This document shows, in pieces, positions 39,607 to 47,746 of a stretch of 64,000 nucleotides of DNA. Made by a program: the position numbers and the translations under genes. This stretch comes from Devosia neptuniae (lineage in GTDB: Bacteria > Pseudomonadota > Alphaproteobacteria > Rhizobiales > Devosiaceae): the NCBI RefSeq assembly GCF_025452235.1, contig NZ_CP104965.1:2166501-2230500 (forward strand), given 5' to 3'. Every line of letters begins with the position of its first letter. The stretch's first letter is position 1. The notes under the pieces are model-generated. The model had not been told where the DNA came from. It saw nothing but the letters and a program-made list of their open reading frames with translations, and searched no databases.

Positions 39607-40917
39607 ATGAATCCCATTCTTGGCGTTGTGTTGATCCTGGTGCTGATCGGGATCAGCGTGGTTATTTCGTTGTCCGAGATCGCTTTTGCGGCGGCGCGGG
39701 AAGTGCGCATCCGGGCGCTGGCCGAGGCGGGCAACAGCAAGGCGCTGCGGTTCGTGGCGCTACGGGCCAAATCGGGCCAGGTGATCACGGCGCTGCAGAT
39801 TGCGACCAATGCGGTGTCGATCCTGGCGGGAACGCTGGGCGAAGACACGCTGGGGCCGGTATTTGGTGCGGGGCTCCTGGCGCTAGGCGTGCCGGTGGGC
39901 GCAGCTGGCATTGCCGGATCGGTGCTGGCATTTTGTCTCGTCACCGGCATGTTCGTGCTGTTTGCCGATCTGACGCCCAAGCGCATTGCCATGCTGGTGC
40001 CCGAGGATGTGGCGCTCTCGGTAGTGTGGTTTCCGGAGCTGGCGGTGCGGCTGCTCAAGCCTTTGGTGTGGCTCTTCGGCAAGATGTCGGATTGGCTGAT
40101 CGGGCGGCTCAATCTCGAACCCAAAGTGCCGGCCGATGCAGTGACCGCCGAGGATTTCCGCATGATCCTGGCCGGTGGAGCGGCGTCTGGCGTGCTGATG
40201 AAGAATGAGCATCGGCTGATCGAGAATGTGCTGGCGCTCGAATTGCGCAGCGTCACCTCGGTCATGACCATTCGCGATGACATCGTTTATCTCGATCTCA
40301 GCGATCCGCTCGAAGTGCAGCAGGAAAAGGTCCGGCGGCGGCCGTTTTCCCATTACCCGATCTGCGATGGCGGCATCGACGCGGTGATCGGCTGCGTGCG
40401 GGCCGAGGATGTGCTGGCGACGGTCATGGACCGCTCCGAGCAGGTGGATTTCGCCAAGGCGCGGCGCGATGTGCTCTCGGTGCCCGATACGCTCAACGTG
40501 TGGGAAGTGCTGGCCGAATTCCAGGCGCAGAGCACCGGCTTTGCGCTGGTGGTCAGCGAATATGCTCTTGTGGTTGGCGTGGTGACGTTCAAGGATCTGA
40601 TGGGCGCACTGATGCAGGGCCTGGCCAATCCGTTCGAAGAACAGGCGATCCTCAAGCGCGATGACCTCAGCTGGCTGGTGGATGGCGTGGCGCCCTTCGT
40701 GGACGTAACGCGCACCCTTGGCATCAAGCATCTGGAGGCCGAAGCGAGCTACGAGACTATTGGCGGCTTCATCGTCCACCGGCTGCGCCGCGCGGCGCGC
40801 AAGGGCGACAAGGTCGAGGCGGCGGGCTACGTGTTCGAGGTGGTGGATGCCGACAAGATGCGGCTCAACCAGTTATTGGTCACCAAGGTGGCGGGGAAGA
40901 AGCCTTCGATACAGTAG
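39607..40917 (+). CDS. CNNM/CorC-type hemolysin-family membrane protein
   Basis: A 436-residue protein with the DUF21 membrane domain (about residues 1-190; TPKRIAML is near 117), then two CBS domains (TSVMTIRDDIVYLDLSD to about 330) and a CorC/HlyC domain (EEQAILKRDDLSWLVDGVAP, ETIGGFIVHRL). Relatives are linked to magnesium or cobalt efflux. It converges with corA across a strong terminator, so magnesium homeostasis is a reasonable but unproven theme. Confidence 0.9.
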   Translation: MNPILGVVLILVLIGISVVISLSEIAFAAAREVRIRALAEAGNSKALRFVALRAKSGQVITALQIATNAVSILAGTLGEDTLGPVFGAGLLALGVPVGAAGIAGSVLAFCLVTGMFVLFADLTPKRIAMLVPEDVALSVVWFPELAVRLLKPLVWLFGKMSDWLIGRLNLEPKVPADAVTAEDFRMILAGGAASGVLMKNEHRLIENVLALELRSVTSVMTIRDDIVYLDLSDPLEVQQEKVRRRPFSHYPICDGGIDAVIGCVRAEDVLATVMDRSEQVDFAKARRDVLSVPDTLNVWEVLAEFQAQSTGFALVVSEYALVVGVVTFKDLMGALMQGLANPFEEQAILKRDDLSWLVDGVAPFVDVTRTLGIKHLEAEASYETIGGFIVHRLRRAARKGDKVEAAGYVFEVVDADKMRLNQLLVTKVAGKKPSIQ

Positions 40918-40924
40918 CAGCGCC

Positions 40925-40968
40925 ACTCCATCACAGGGTCATTTCCACTTTCGACCCTGTGATGGAGT
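40925..40968. terminator. Bidirectional terminator hairpin
   Basis: ACTCCATCACAGGGTC (40925-40940) and its exact reverse complement (40953-40968) form a 16-base stem with a 12-base loop, between convergent corC-like and corA stops. The flanks have no long T-run. Confidence 0.65.
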
Positions 40969-40981
40969 TAGCACCGGCCCC

Positions 40982-41968
40982 TTACAGCCAGCCGCGCTTC
41001 TTGAAGTACAGATAGGGCAGCACCGCCGACATGATCATCAGGCCAATCGCAAAGGGATAGCCGAATTCCCATTTCAGCTCGGGCATGATGTCGTAGTTCA
41101 TCCCATAGATGGACGCGACCAGGGTCGGCGGCAGGAAGACCACGGCGGCCACCGAGAAGATCTTGATGATCTGGTTTTGCTCGAGGTTGATCAGGCCCAG
41201 CGTCGCGTCGAGCAGGAAATTGATTTTGCTGGAGAGCGTACGCGCATGTTCGCCCAGCGAAACGGCATCGCGCTGGATCAGCTTGACCAATTGGCGGGCG
41301 TCGCGTCCGGCTCGCGTCGTGTCGCCATTGGGGGCAATGTGGAAGGCCATGAGGCGCGAAATGCTGACCAGGCTTTCCTGCACCATGGTGAGCAATTCGG
41401 CCTTGGCGCCGATCCGCTCGATGATGGAGCGCAGATCCTGCTGCAGCTGCTTGGCGGTGCTGCTTTTCTTGCCGAACACGTCGCGCGAGATCTGGTCGAT
41501 CTCGTTGCCGACGCGTTCCAGCGCATCGGCAGTGCGATCGATCATGGCCTCGAGCAGGCCCAGAAACACCTGTTCGCCCGAGCCGCAGGCAAGGCTCTTG
41601 GATTTCTGCGCGCGCAGCGTGAAGGCCAGGAACGGCTTGGGCTCGGCATAGCGCACGGTGACCAGCGTCTCGCCCTTGAGGATGAAGGTGATCGGGGTCT
41701 TTTGCGGCTCGTCGCTATCGAGCTTGTGCAGCCCGGTCATGGTCATGAATTCGGCGCCATCCTCGCTATAGAGGCGGGCGGAAAGCTCGATTTCCTCCAT
41801 CTCGGCCTGGCTGGGGATGTCGATGCCCAGCAATTGCTCAACGAGGCGATCTTCCTCGGCGGTGGGTTGCAAAAGATCGAGCCAGACCAGGCCAGCAATA
41901 CCGGCGGGATCGAGCGGAAGGGTGCTTTGCACGAGCCGTGCGGCTTCGTTGTGGTATGCGCGCAGCAT
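40982..41968 (-). CDS. corA: Magnesium/cobalt transporter CorA
   Basis: A 328-residue CorA-type divalent cation channel. The N-terminal cytosolic domain ends in a long helix (SIIERIGAKAELLTMVQESL), then two C-terminal helices separated by the selectivity motif YGMNYDIMPEL with GMN, and a basic ending YFKKRGWL. It converges with the CNNM-type gene, which fits paired magnesium import and export. A palindromic leader sequence lies just upstream. Confidence 0.94.
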   Translation of the reverse strand: MLRAYHNEAARLVQSTLPLDPAGIAGLVWLDLLQPTAEEDRLVEQLLGIDIPSQAEMEEIELSARLYSEDGAEFMTMTGLHKLDSDEPQKTPITFILKGETLVTVRYAEPKPFLAFTLRAQKSKSLACGSGEQVFLGLLEAMIDRTADALERVGNEIDQISRDVFGKKSSTAKQLQQDLRSIIERIGAKAELLTMVQESLVSISRLMAFHIAPNGDTTRAGRDARQLVKLIQRDAVSLGEHARTLSSKINFLLDATLGLINLEQNQIIKIFSVAAVVFLPPTLVASIYGMNYDIMPELKWEFGYPFAIGLMIMSAVLPYLYFKKRGWL

Positions 41969-41987
41969 TTGGGTAGGCTCCTAGGTA

Positions 41988-42003
41988 AGACCGCGCGCGG
42001 TCT
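41988..42003 (-). other. Perfect 16-bp palindrome in the corA leader
   Basis: AGACCGCG followed by CGCGGTCT lies 20-35 bases upstream of corA. The flanks GGT and ACC extend the pairing past one bulged A. It may be a protein-binding site or an mRNA hairpin that hides the start; it is not a recognisable YkoK-type Mg riboswitch. The remaining gap 42004-42191 holds no gene that I can support. Confidence 0.4.
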
Positions 42004-42191
42004 ACCGAGCCGACAATGCTGTCAGATCGAGGAGGCCGAGGGCGGGGTCGAAGATCGACTTCGACTGTCGGGGTTCATCTTTTTTCTCGCGTGTAAAATG
42101 GCAGGGCCATAGACGGACCGTGCATGCGCCCGGATTTGGGTTCTGTCAACGAGGGCATGCGGACAATTGCCGGTGATCGGGGCTCTCGTTG

Positions 42192-42842
42192 CTAAGCCCG
42201 CTCCAGCGCCCGTCCGGCAGGGAATATCCCGGACATGACCACGAAGCCCGGAATGCGGCGGACGCGGTCGGTCCAGCGACGCAGGGCCGGGTAGTCCTGG
42301 CGGGAAATGCCGCCTTCTTCGCTCAGCATCACATAGGGGAAGCAGGCGATATCGGCCGTGGTGGGGTGGTCGGGCGCGCAGAGCCAGTCGCGGTCTTGGC
42401 GTTCGCCGAACCAGAGATGTTCGTCCATGATGCGGAAGATGCGGTGGGCGGATTTCTGGGCTTTCTCGATGTCGAAATCGTAGTCGAAACCCAGGGCGAG
42501 GCGGGCGGCCGAGGCCGTGGCCGTGATGTCGTCGCCAACGGCGTGCCAGCGCAGCACTTCGGTAGTGATGGCCGGATCGTCGGGGAACCAGCGGCCGGTC
42601 TCGTCATATTTTTTGGCGAGATAGGCGAGGATCGCGCCGGAATCCGACAGGGTCAGCTCGCCATCCCTAAGCACGGGGAGCTGGCCGAAGGGATTGAGCT
42701 TCAGGAACCAGTCGGCCTTGTGCTGGCGGCCGGGGAAGAAATCGACCGGCACGATGTCATAGCGCAGCTTGAGCACGCTCATCAGCAGGCGCAGCTTGTA
42801 GCAATTGCCCGAGAGTTCGAAGTCGTAAAGGGTGATGGTCAT
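42192..42842 (-). CDS. Glutathione S-transferase family protein
   Basis: A 216-residue GST. The thioredoxin-like N-terminus (TLYDFELSGNCYKLRLLMSV, then FGQLPVLRDGELTLSDSGAI with the glutathione-contacting Pro-Val and Glu/Asp-Ser) and a helical C-terminal half are clear. It follows the Rieske-reductase gene by three bases on the same strand, so it is likely to belong to the same catabolic cluster and may act in ether or halide cleavage. The substrate is unknown. Confidence 0.88.
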   Translation of the reverse strand: MTITLYDFELSGNCYKLRLLMSVLKLRYDIVPVDFFPGRQHKADWFLKLNPFGQLPVLRDGELTLSDSGAILAYLAKKYDETGRWFPDDPAITTEVLRWHAVGDDITATASAARLALGFDYDFDIEKAQKSAHRIFRIMDEHLWFGERQDRDWLCAPDHPTTADIACFPYVMLSEEGGISRQDYPALRRWTDRVRRIPGFVVMSGIFPAGRALERA

Positions 42843-42845
42843 GGG

Positions 42846-44531
42846 TCAGATATCCAGAACGAGGCGCGCGGACTTGGCCCGGCTGACGCAGGTCATCATG
42901 CAGGTATTGGAAGCCTTCTCGCTGTCGTTGAGATAGACGTCCTGATGATCCACCTCACCCTCCATCACCGCGGTGAGGCAGGTGCCGCAGGCGCCCTGTT
43001 CGCACGAAGAGGGGACGGTAAGGCCGGCCTCGCGCATGGTTTCAAGAATGGTGCGCCCCGAAGGAACATGCAGCGTCACGGCCGAGCGGGCCAGCTCGAT
43101 TTCAAAGCTCGAGCTGTCGTCGATGATCTTGTCATTCTTGAAATATTCGAAATGGATGGCCTCATCGGGCCAGCCCTGTTCCGCCGCCGTGGCGCGGACG
43201 GATTCGAGCATCGCGGAGGGGCCGCAGACATAGACATGCTGGGCGCGGGACCAGGGGCCGAGCGTGATGGCAATGGTGGTAGCGATCTCGGCGCGGGGCA
43301 GGCCCTGGTGGATGATCACCTTGCCGCTGAGCGCTTCGAGCTGGTCGCGGAAGGCGGCTTGCTCGCCGGTGCGGACGAAATAATGCAGCTCATAGGGCAG
43401 GCTCGACTTATCGAGGAAACGGGCCATGGAGAGCAGCGGCGTGATGCCGATGCCGCCGGCGATCAGCACGGTGCGGGTGGCATCGCGGCGCAGCGGGAAA
43501 TTGTTGCGCGGCTCGGAAATGGCCAGGACGTCGCCTTCGCGCACGCTGTCGATAAGCACTTGCGAGCCGCCCTTGCTGGCACTCTCGGCCTTGACGCCGA
43601 TGATGTAGCTCATCAGTTCGCCGGGGCCATTGGTGATGGAATATTGGCGAATCAGGCCATTGGGCAGATGCAGATCGATATGGGCGCCCGGCTGGAAGGT
43701 GGGCAAGTGGCCGTCGCGCGCGGCCAGCTCGAAGCCGGTGACGCCATCGGCGGATTGCCATTTGCGCTTGACCACAACCGGCATGGTATTGCCGCGCGGA
43801 ATGGCGATTTCGGGCATGGTGGCCAGATCGGCCGAGACCTTTTCAAACACCGGCTGCAACGGTTCGGGAGCCGGCTTGCGGGCGGCGGCACGTTCGAGGC
43901 GATCGCGCAGGCGGGTCAGGACCTCATTGTGCTGGCGCAGGATGGCCAGATCGGGCTGGCCGGCGACGAGGCCGCGGATGACGGAGCGATTGGCCTCGAC
44001 CGGCTGGACGAACCAGATCGTATCGCCGGAACGGACGGAGAGGCCGGGCAGGCGTTCGGCATCTGGGGTGGCAAGGGCGTCGAGCACGTCTTCGGGCGCG
44101 GCATTGACAGGCATGGGGCGCAGGGCAAACCAGTCGCCGGTCTCGGCGCCGGGAAAGGGCGCGAAGGGCAGCTCGTCATTGGCGGCGGACCAGACCAGGC
44201 CATAGGCTTCGCGCACTGGATAGGTGCGGTTCTGAATGCGGCGGGCCGGGGCGTCGGCGGGGTGGGCTGGAATATAGGTGCAGCCGGCGGAGCGGTTAGC
44301 ATAGCGCCAGCCGTGATACTGGCATTTGAGCTCGCCGCCCTCGTTGATGCCGATGGAAAGGCGCACGCCGCGATGCAGGCACCGGTTTTCCCAGACATTC
44401 ACATTGCCATCGTCTGCTCGCCATACGGCTAGCTCGCGGCCAAGCAACTGGCCTTGATAGACGTGGCGGAACGGCAAATCTTCGCTCGAGGCGATGGGGT
44501 ACCAGGTGGGGTCGGACAGGGAGAGCGTCAT
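42846..44531 (-). CDS. Rieske / FAD-NAD reductase / 2Fe-2S ferredoxin fusion (oxygenase reductase)
   Basis: A 561-residue electron-transfer protein with three units. Residues 1-115 are a Rieske domain with ligands Cys51, His53, Cys70 and His73 (NRCLHRGVRL, CQYHGWRY). Residues about 245-475 form a ferredoxin-NADP reductase-like module (GAHIDLHLPNGLIRQYSITN, VLIAGGIGITPLLSM, HVYVCGPSAML). The C-terminal plant-type ferredoxin has Cys510, Cys515, Cys518 (CEQGACGTC) and Cys548 or Cys544. The last two units match VanB/phthalate-type reductases, which lack the Rieske domain. It is encoded 89 bases after an oxygenase that has lost Rieske ligands, so the two probably make one system. Confidence 0.88.
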   Translation of the reverse strand: MTLSLSDPTWYPIASSEDLPFRHVYQGQLLGRELAVWRADDGNVNVWENRCLHRGVRLSIGINEGGELKCQYHGWRYANRSAGCTYIPAHPADAPARRIQNRTYPVREAYGLVWSAANDELPFAPFPGAETGDWFALRPMPVNAAPEDVLDALATPDAERLPGLSVRSGDTIWFVQPVEANRSVIRGLVAGQPDLAILRQHNEVLTRLRDRLERAAARKPAPEPLQPVFEKVSADLATMPEIAIPRGNTMPVVVKRKWQSADGVTGFELAARDGHLPTFQPGAHIDLHLPNGLIRQYSITNGPGELMSYIIGVKAESASKGGSQVLIDSVREGDVLAISEPRNNFPLRRDATRTVLIAGGIGITPLLSMARFLDKSSLPYELHYFVRTGEQAAFRDQLEALSGKVIIHQGLPRAEIATTIAITLGPWSRAQHVYVCGPSAMLESVRATAAEQGWPDEAIHFEYFKNDKIIDDSSSFEIELARSAVTLHVPSGRTILETMREAGLTVPSSCEQGACGTCLTAVMEGEVDHQDVYLNDSEKASNTCMMTCVSRAKSARLVLDI

Positions 44532-44620
44532 GGCGTCATCCGAAGAGAATTTTGGATCGCGCCACGATCGGATGAGGTCGATGTCGGCGGGCCTTGGCGT
44601 ACGAGGTCCGCTCCATGCCG

Positions 44621-45514
44621 TCAGCTCGCGGCGGGGATCACGCCGTAGGTGATGCCCTTCTGGCTGAGCCAGCGGCGGTAGGCGATGGCGGATTTGTCGG
44701 CGCGGATCGGGGTTTCCGAGCGCGGATCGAGGGGGAGCCGCTTGGGGAACTGGTTTTCGAGGATGGGCTTGTCCTGGCCGAAAATGGTCTGTTGGAAGCG
44801 TCTGAGATCAGTGATGGTCGAGGTGGAGTCGATCATCGATTGCAGCAGATGCGCGCGGCAGCGCTCTTCGGTCATCGGTTGCAGGAAAATGGCGATGACG
44901 TCGCGGCGGTTCTCGTCCTCGGGGCAGGATTTGTAGAGCACCGAGCAGAAAGGGTGCGGCACGCGATAGACATATTCGACTTCCTGGCCTTCGGTGGCCG
45001 ATAAAGCCGCGCGGGGCTGGAAGAAGCGGCAGCGGGTGGCCAGCACCTCGTCGCGTTCCTCGGAGACTTCGACGTCGTATTCCTTGACCTCGGTATGCGG
45101 CTCGGCGCCCAGAATGTCGGTGTGGACATAGGGGAAATGGCCCATATCGAGGAAGTTTTCGACGGCGCGGGGGGCCGAAACGTGAATGCCGATAGAGCCG
45201 CAGCTCATATTGACGCGGTCGGGCTCGGCATATTCGGGAATGGGGAAGAGTTCGGCTGGCGGATTGCCGAAACTGGTCCAGATATAGCCATAGCCGGTGA
45301 TGACGGGCAGGCGGTCGGTGATGGTCGCTGGATCGATCTCGTCGCCCTGTTCCTCATCACCGCGGCGCCAGACGATTGGGGCGCCGTCGCGGTCGCGGGT
45401 GATGGCGATGCGGGTATCGAGCAGCAGCGTGGTTTCGACCAGGCCGGGAGTGATCTCGTTGGTCGCGGCCACGACCTGCCAGAGGTCGCGGGTCAGGGAG
45501 TCGATATTGGGCAT
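44621..45514 (-). CDS. Ring-hydroxylating oxygenase alpha-subunit-like protein lacking the Rieske cluster
   Basis: A 297-residue oxygenase component. The catalytic domain is of the phthalate/vanillate dioxygenase class: ENFLDMGHFPYVHTDILG at about 119-136 gives Asp123, His126 and His131 for the mononuclear iron, and IFGQDKPILENQ near the C-terminus gives the third ligand Asp. The N-terminal 90 residues keep the outline of the Rieske fold (DLWQVVA, then RDGAPIVWR and GYGYIWTSFGNPP) but the CxH and CxxH loops are deleted. A Rieske domain sits in the partner reductase. ATG 45514 is chosen from normal N-terminus and spacing. Confidence 0.82.
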   Translation of the reverse strand: MPNIDSLTRDLWQVVAATNEITPGLVETTLLLDTRIAITRDRDGAPIVWRRGDEEQGDEIDPATITDRLPVITGYGYIWTSFGNPPAELFPIPEYAEPDRVNMSCGSIGIHVSAPRAVENFLDMGHFPYVHTDILGAEPHTEVKEYDVEVSEERDEVLATRCRFFQPRAALSATEGQEVEYVYRVPHPFCSVLYKSCPEDENRRDVIAIFLQPMTEERCRAHLLQSMIDSTSTITDLRRFQQTIFGQDKPILENQFPKRLPLDPRSETPIRADKSAIAYRRWLSQKGITYGVIPAAS

Positions 45515-45598
45515 GAGGCATCCGTGGCTTGCTGGAACCAGCATAGGGCGGCGGGGGCTTGTGGAGCAAGGGGTGACCGCCACCCCAGGCGGTATCCG

Positions 45599-46372
45599 CT
45601 ACCCCCGATAAATATCAAAATTCCCAAATGCCTGCGTCGTTGCCATCACCTGCAGGCGGTTGACGTTGACATGCTGCGGCAGCAGCGTCGACCAGACGAT
45701 GGTCTCGGCAATGTCCTCGGCATTCATGGCCTTGGTGTTTTCGTAGGGCTTGGAGGCCTTGCCCTCGTCGCCCTTGAAGCGGACCAGGGAGAATTCGGTT
45801 TCGGTCAGGCCCGGCTCGATATTGGTGACGCGGATATTCTTGCCCTGCACATCCGAGCGGATATTGAGGGCGAATTGCTTCACGAAGGCCTTGGTGGCGC
45901 CATAGACCGAACCGCCCGGATAGGGGTAATCGCCGGCCACCGAACCGAGCGTAACCACATGGCCGCCGCCGCGGGCGATCATGCCGGGCAGCAGGGCGCG
46001 CACGGTATAGACTAGGCCCGTGATATTGGTCGCGATCATGGTTTCCCAATCGGCGACATCGGCCTCGGCGGCGGGTTGCAGGCCCAGCGCCAGCCCCGCA
46101 TTGGCGAGCACGATATTGATCTTGTCGAAGGGCGCGGGCAGGGCCGCGATCGCAGCATCGATGGCTTTACGATCCTGCACATCGAGTTCGATGATGTGGC
46201 AGTTTTCGGCGCCCAGTTCGGCCCGCAATTCCTTGAGGCGGTCGCCGCGGCGGCCGGTCGCAATCACCTTGCCGCCGGCCTCGACATAGCGGCGCGCGGC
46301 TGCGGCGCCAAAGCCGGAGGTGGCGCCGGTGATGAAGACGACGAAGCTCTTGGGGTCAAGCAGCTGATACAT
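45599..46372 (-). CDS. Short-chain dehydrogenase/reductase (YdfG-like)
   Basis: A 257-residue SDR oxidoreductase. FITGATSGFGAAAARRY near the N-terminus is the coenzyme loop, IVLANAGLAL the NAG motif, and GSVAGDYPYPGGSVYGATKA holds the Ser and Tyr-x-x-x-Lys active site. The basic ATGRRGDRL after the second strand favours NADP(H). It may act on 3-hydroxy acids like YdfG or on a product of the adjoining oxygenase. ATG 46372 is preceded by AGGAC. It is divergent from the MacA-type gene. Confidence 0.9.
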   Translation of the reverse strand: MYQLLDPKSFVVFITGATSGFGAAAARRYVEAGGKVIATGRRGDRLKELRAELGAENCHIIELDVQDRKAIDAAIAALPAPFDKINIVLANAGLALGLQPAAEADVADWETMIATNITGLVYTVRALLPGMIARGGGHVVTLGSVAGDYPYPGGSVYGATKAFVKQFALNIRSDVQGKNIRVTNIEPGLTETEFSLVRFKGDEGKASKPYENTKAMNAEDIAETIVWSTLLPQHVNVNRLQVMATTQAFGNFDIYRG

Positions 46373-46534
46373 GGCGATGTCCTGAAGATTAGTCGGGGAG
46401 GTCGGGTCAGGGTGGACCGGGGAGGGGTCGGGCGTCAACCGGGCCACCTTTCCAAATCTTAACCCGGCTTACCGAGAGCTAACGTGATGGGCGAGCCGAG
46501 CCGAGCTATGGTTGCCGCTACAATTTGGGGATGC

Positions 46535-47746
46535 ATGGGTTTGAAGACCGTCACGAAAATAGTTCTGGCTCTGGTGGTGATAGCGGGCGCAGGCGCCGCC
46601 GGGTGGTGGTTCTTTGCCGCGCCGAAGGCCGCGACTGTGCCCAATACGGTGACGGTAGGTCGCGCCGATATCGAGCAGACCGTGCTGGCCTCGGGCGTGT
46701 TGCAGGCCAATTCGCTGGTCAGCGTGGGCGCAGAGGTTTCGGGGCGGATCGATGCGGTCAATGTCAAGCTCGGGCAGGACGTCAAGAAGGGCGATGTGAT
46801 CGCCGAAATCGACTCGCTCAATCAGGAAAATGCGGTCAAGGCCGCGCAGGCTGCGCTCACGGCCATCGAAGCGCAGAAACGGGCGCAGGAGGCGACGCTG
46901 GTGCAGGCCGAGGCCGCGCTGGCGCGCAATACTTCGCTGAGCGCTGGCAATCTGGTGTCCAAGACCGATCTCGATAGCGCGCAGGCGGCGGTGGATTCGT
47001 CCCTGGCGCAGATCGATCAGCTCGATGCGCAGATCGCCCAGGCGCAATTGAGCGTGGAATCGGCGCAGCTCAATCTGTCACGCACCAAGATCGTGGCACC
47101 CAATGACGGCACGGTGGTCGCGGTGCTGGTCGAAGCCGGGCAGACCGTCAATGCCAACCAGACGACGCCGACCATCGTCAAGATCGCCGATCTCGACACC
47201 ATGGTAATCAAGGCCGAAATCTCGGAGGCCGATGTGGTGCGTGTGGCCGCCGGGCAGCGGGTCTATTTCACCATTCTGGGTGAGCCCGACAAGCAGATCG
47301 ACGCCACCCTGCGCGAGATTGAGCCGGCGCCGACCTCGATCAGTTCGGACAGCACCTCGACCGATACGGCCATCTATTACAACGGCCTGTTCGACGTGCC
47401 CAATCCCGACCACAAGCTGCGCATTTCGATGACCGCGCAGGTCACCATCGTGCTCGACGAGGTCGAAAATGCACTGGTGTTGTCCTCGGGCCTCGTGACC
47501 CGGCGCGGGCCGGATGGCAATGCCATGGTGCTTGTCTACAATCCCGACACCGAGCAGACCGAGCCGCGGCGGGTCGAAGTGGGCCTCAACAACAATGTCA
47601 TGGCCGAAATCAAGAGCGGGCTGAACGAGGGCGACGAAGTGGTAGCCTCAGGCGCCAGCGGCGTGCGCGTGCCGACGGGTGGGCAAGGCGGGCGCGGCCC
47701 CGGAGCGGGCGGGTTGATCGGCTTTGGTGGTGGGCCGCGGCCATGA
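46535..47746 (+). CDS. Efflux periplasmic adaptor subunit (MacA/HlyD type)
   Basis: A 403-residue membrane-fusion protein. An N-terminal membrane anchor (IVLALVVIAGAGAAGWWFF), biotinyl-lipoyl-like domain halves (VSVGAEVSGRIDAVNV and KIVAPNDGTVVAVLVE), a coiled coil between them, and a beta-barrel (RISMTAQVTIVLDEVENALV) are all in MacA order. The tail is Gly-rich (GQGGRGPGAGG). It overlaps the MacB-type gene by four bases. Start ATG 46535 has GGGGA nearby; ATG 46508 or 46484 is possible. No TolC-like outer-membrane gene is adjacent. Confidence 0.9.
   Translation: MGLKTVTKIVLALVVIAGAGAAGWWFFAAPKAATVPNTVTVGRADIEQTVLASGVLQANSLVSVGAEVSGRIDAVNVKLGQDVKKGDVIAEIDSLNQENAVKAAQAALTAIEAQKRAQEATLVQAEAALARNTSLSAGNLVSKTDLDSAQAAVDSSLAQIDQLDAQIAQAQLSVESAQLNLSRTKIVAPNDGTVVAVLVEAGQTVNANQTTPTIVKIADLDTMVIKAEISEADVVRVAAGQRVYFTILGEPDKQIDATLREIEPAPTSISSDSTSTDTAIYYNGLFDVPNPDHKLRISMTAQVTIVLDEVENALVLSSGLVTRRGPDGNAMVLVYNPDTEQTEPRRVEVGLNNNVMAEIKSGLNEGDEVVASGASGVRVPTGGQGGRGPGAGGLIGFGGGPRP

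Noticed and set aside
41969-42191. Mg-sensing riboswitch before corA
   Set aside because: The leader has a palindrome but none of the conserved pieces of a YkoK-type aptamer that I could recognise.
42147-42191. Seven-base inverted repeat CAACGAG/CTCGTTG
   Set aside because: Short arms with a 31-base spacer; expected by chance.
42189-44432. Long + strand frame opposite the Rieske-reductase gene (747 codons)
   Set aside because: It is antisense to a gene with clear domains; its composition is Gly/Ala/His-rich and it shows no motif. It is a high-GC shadow.
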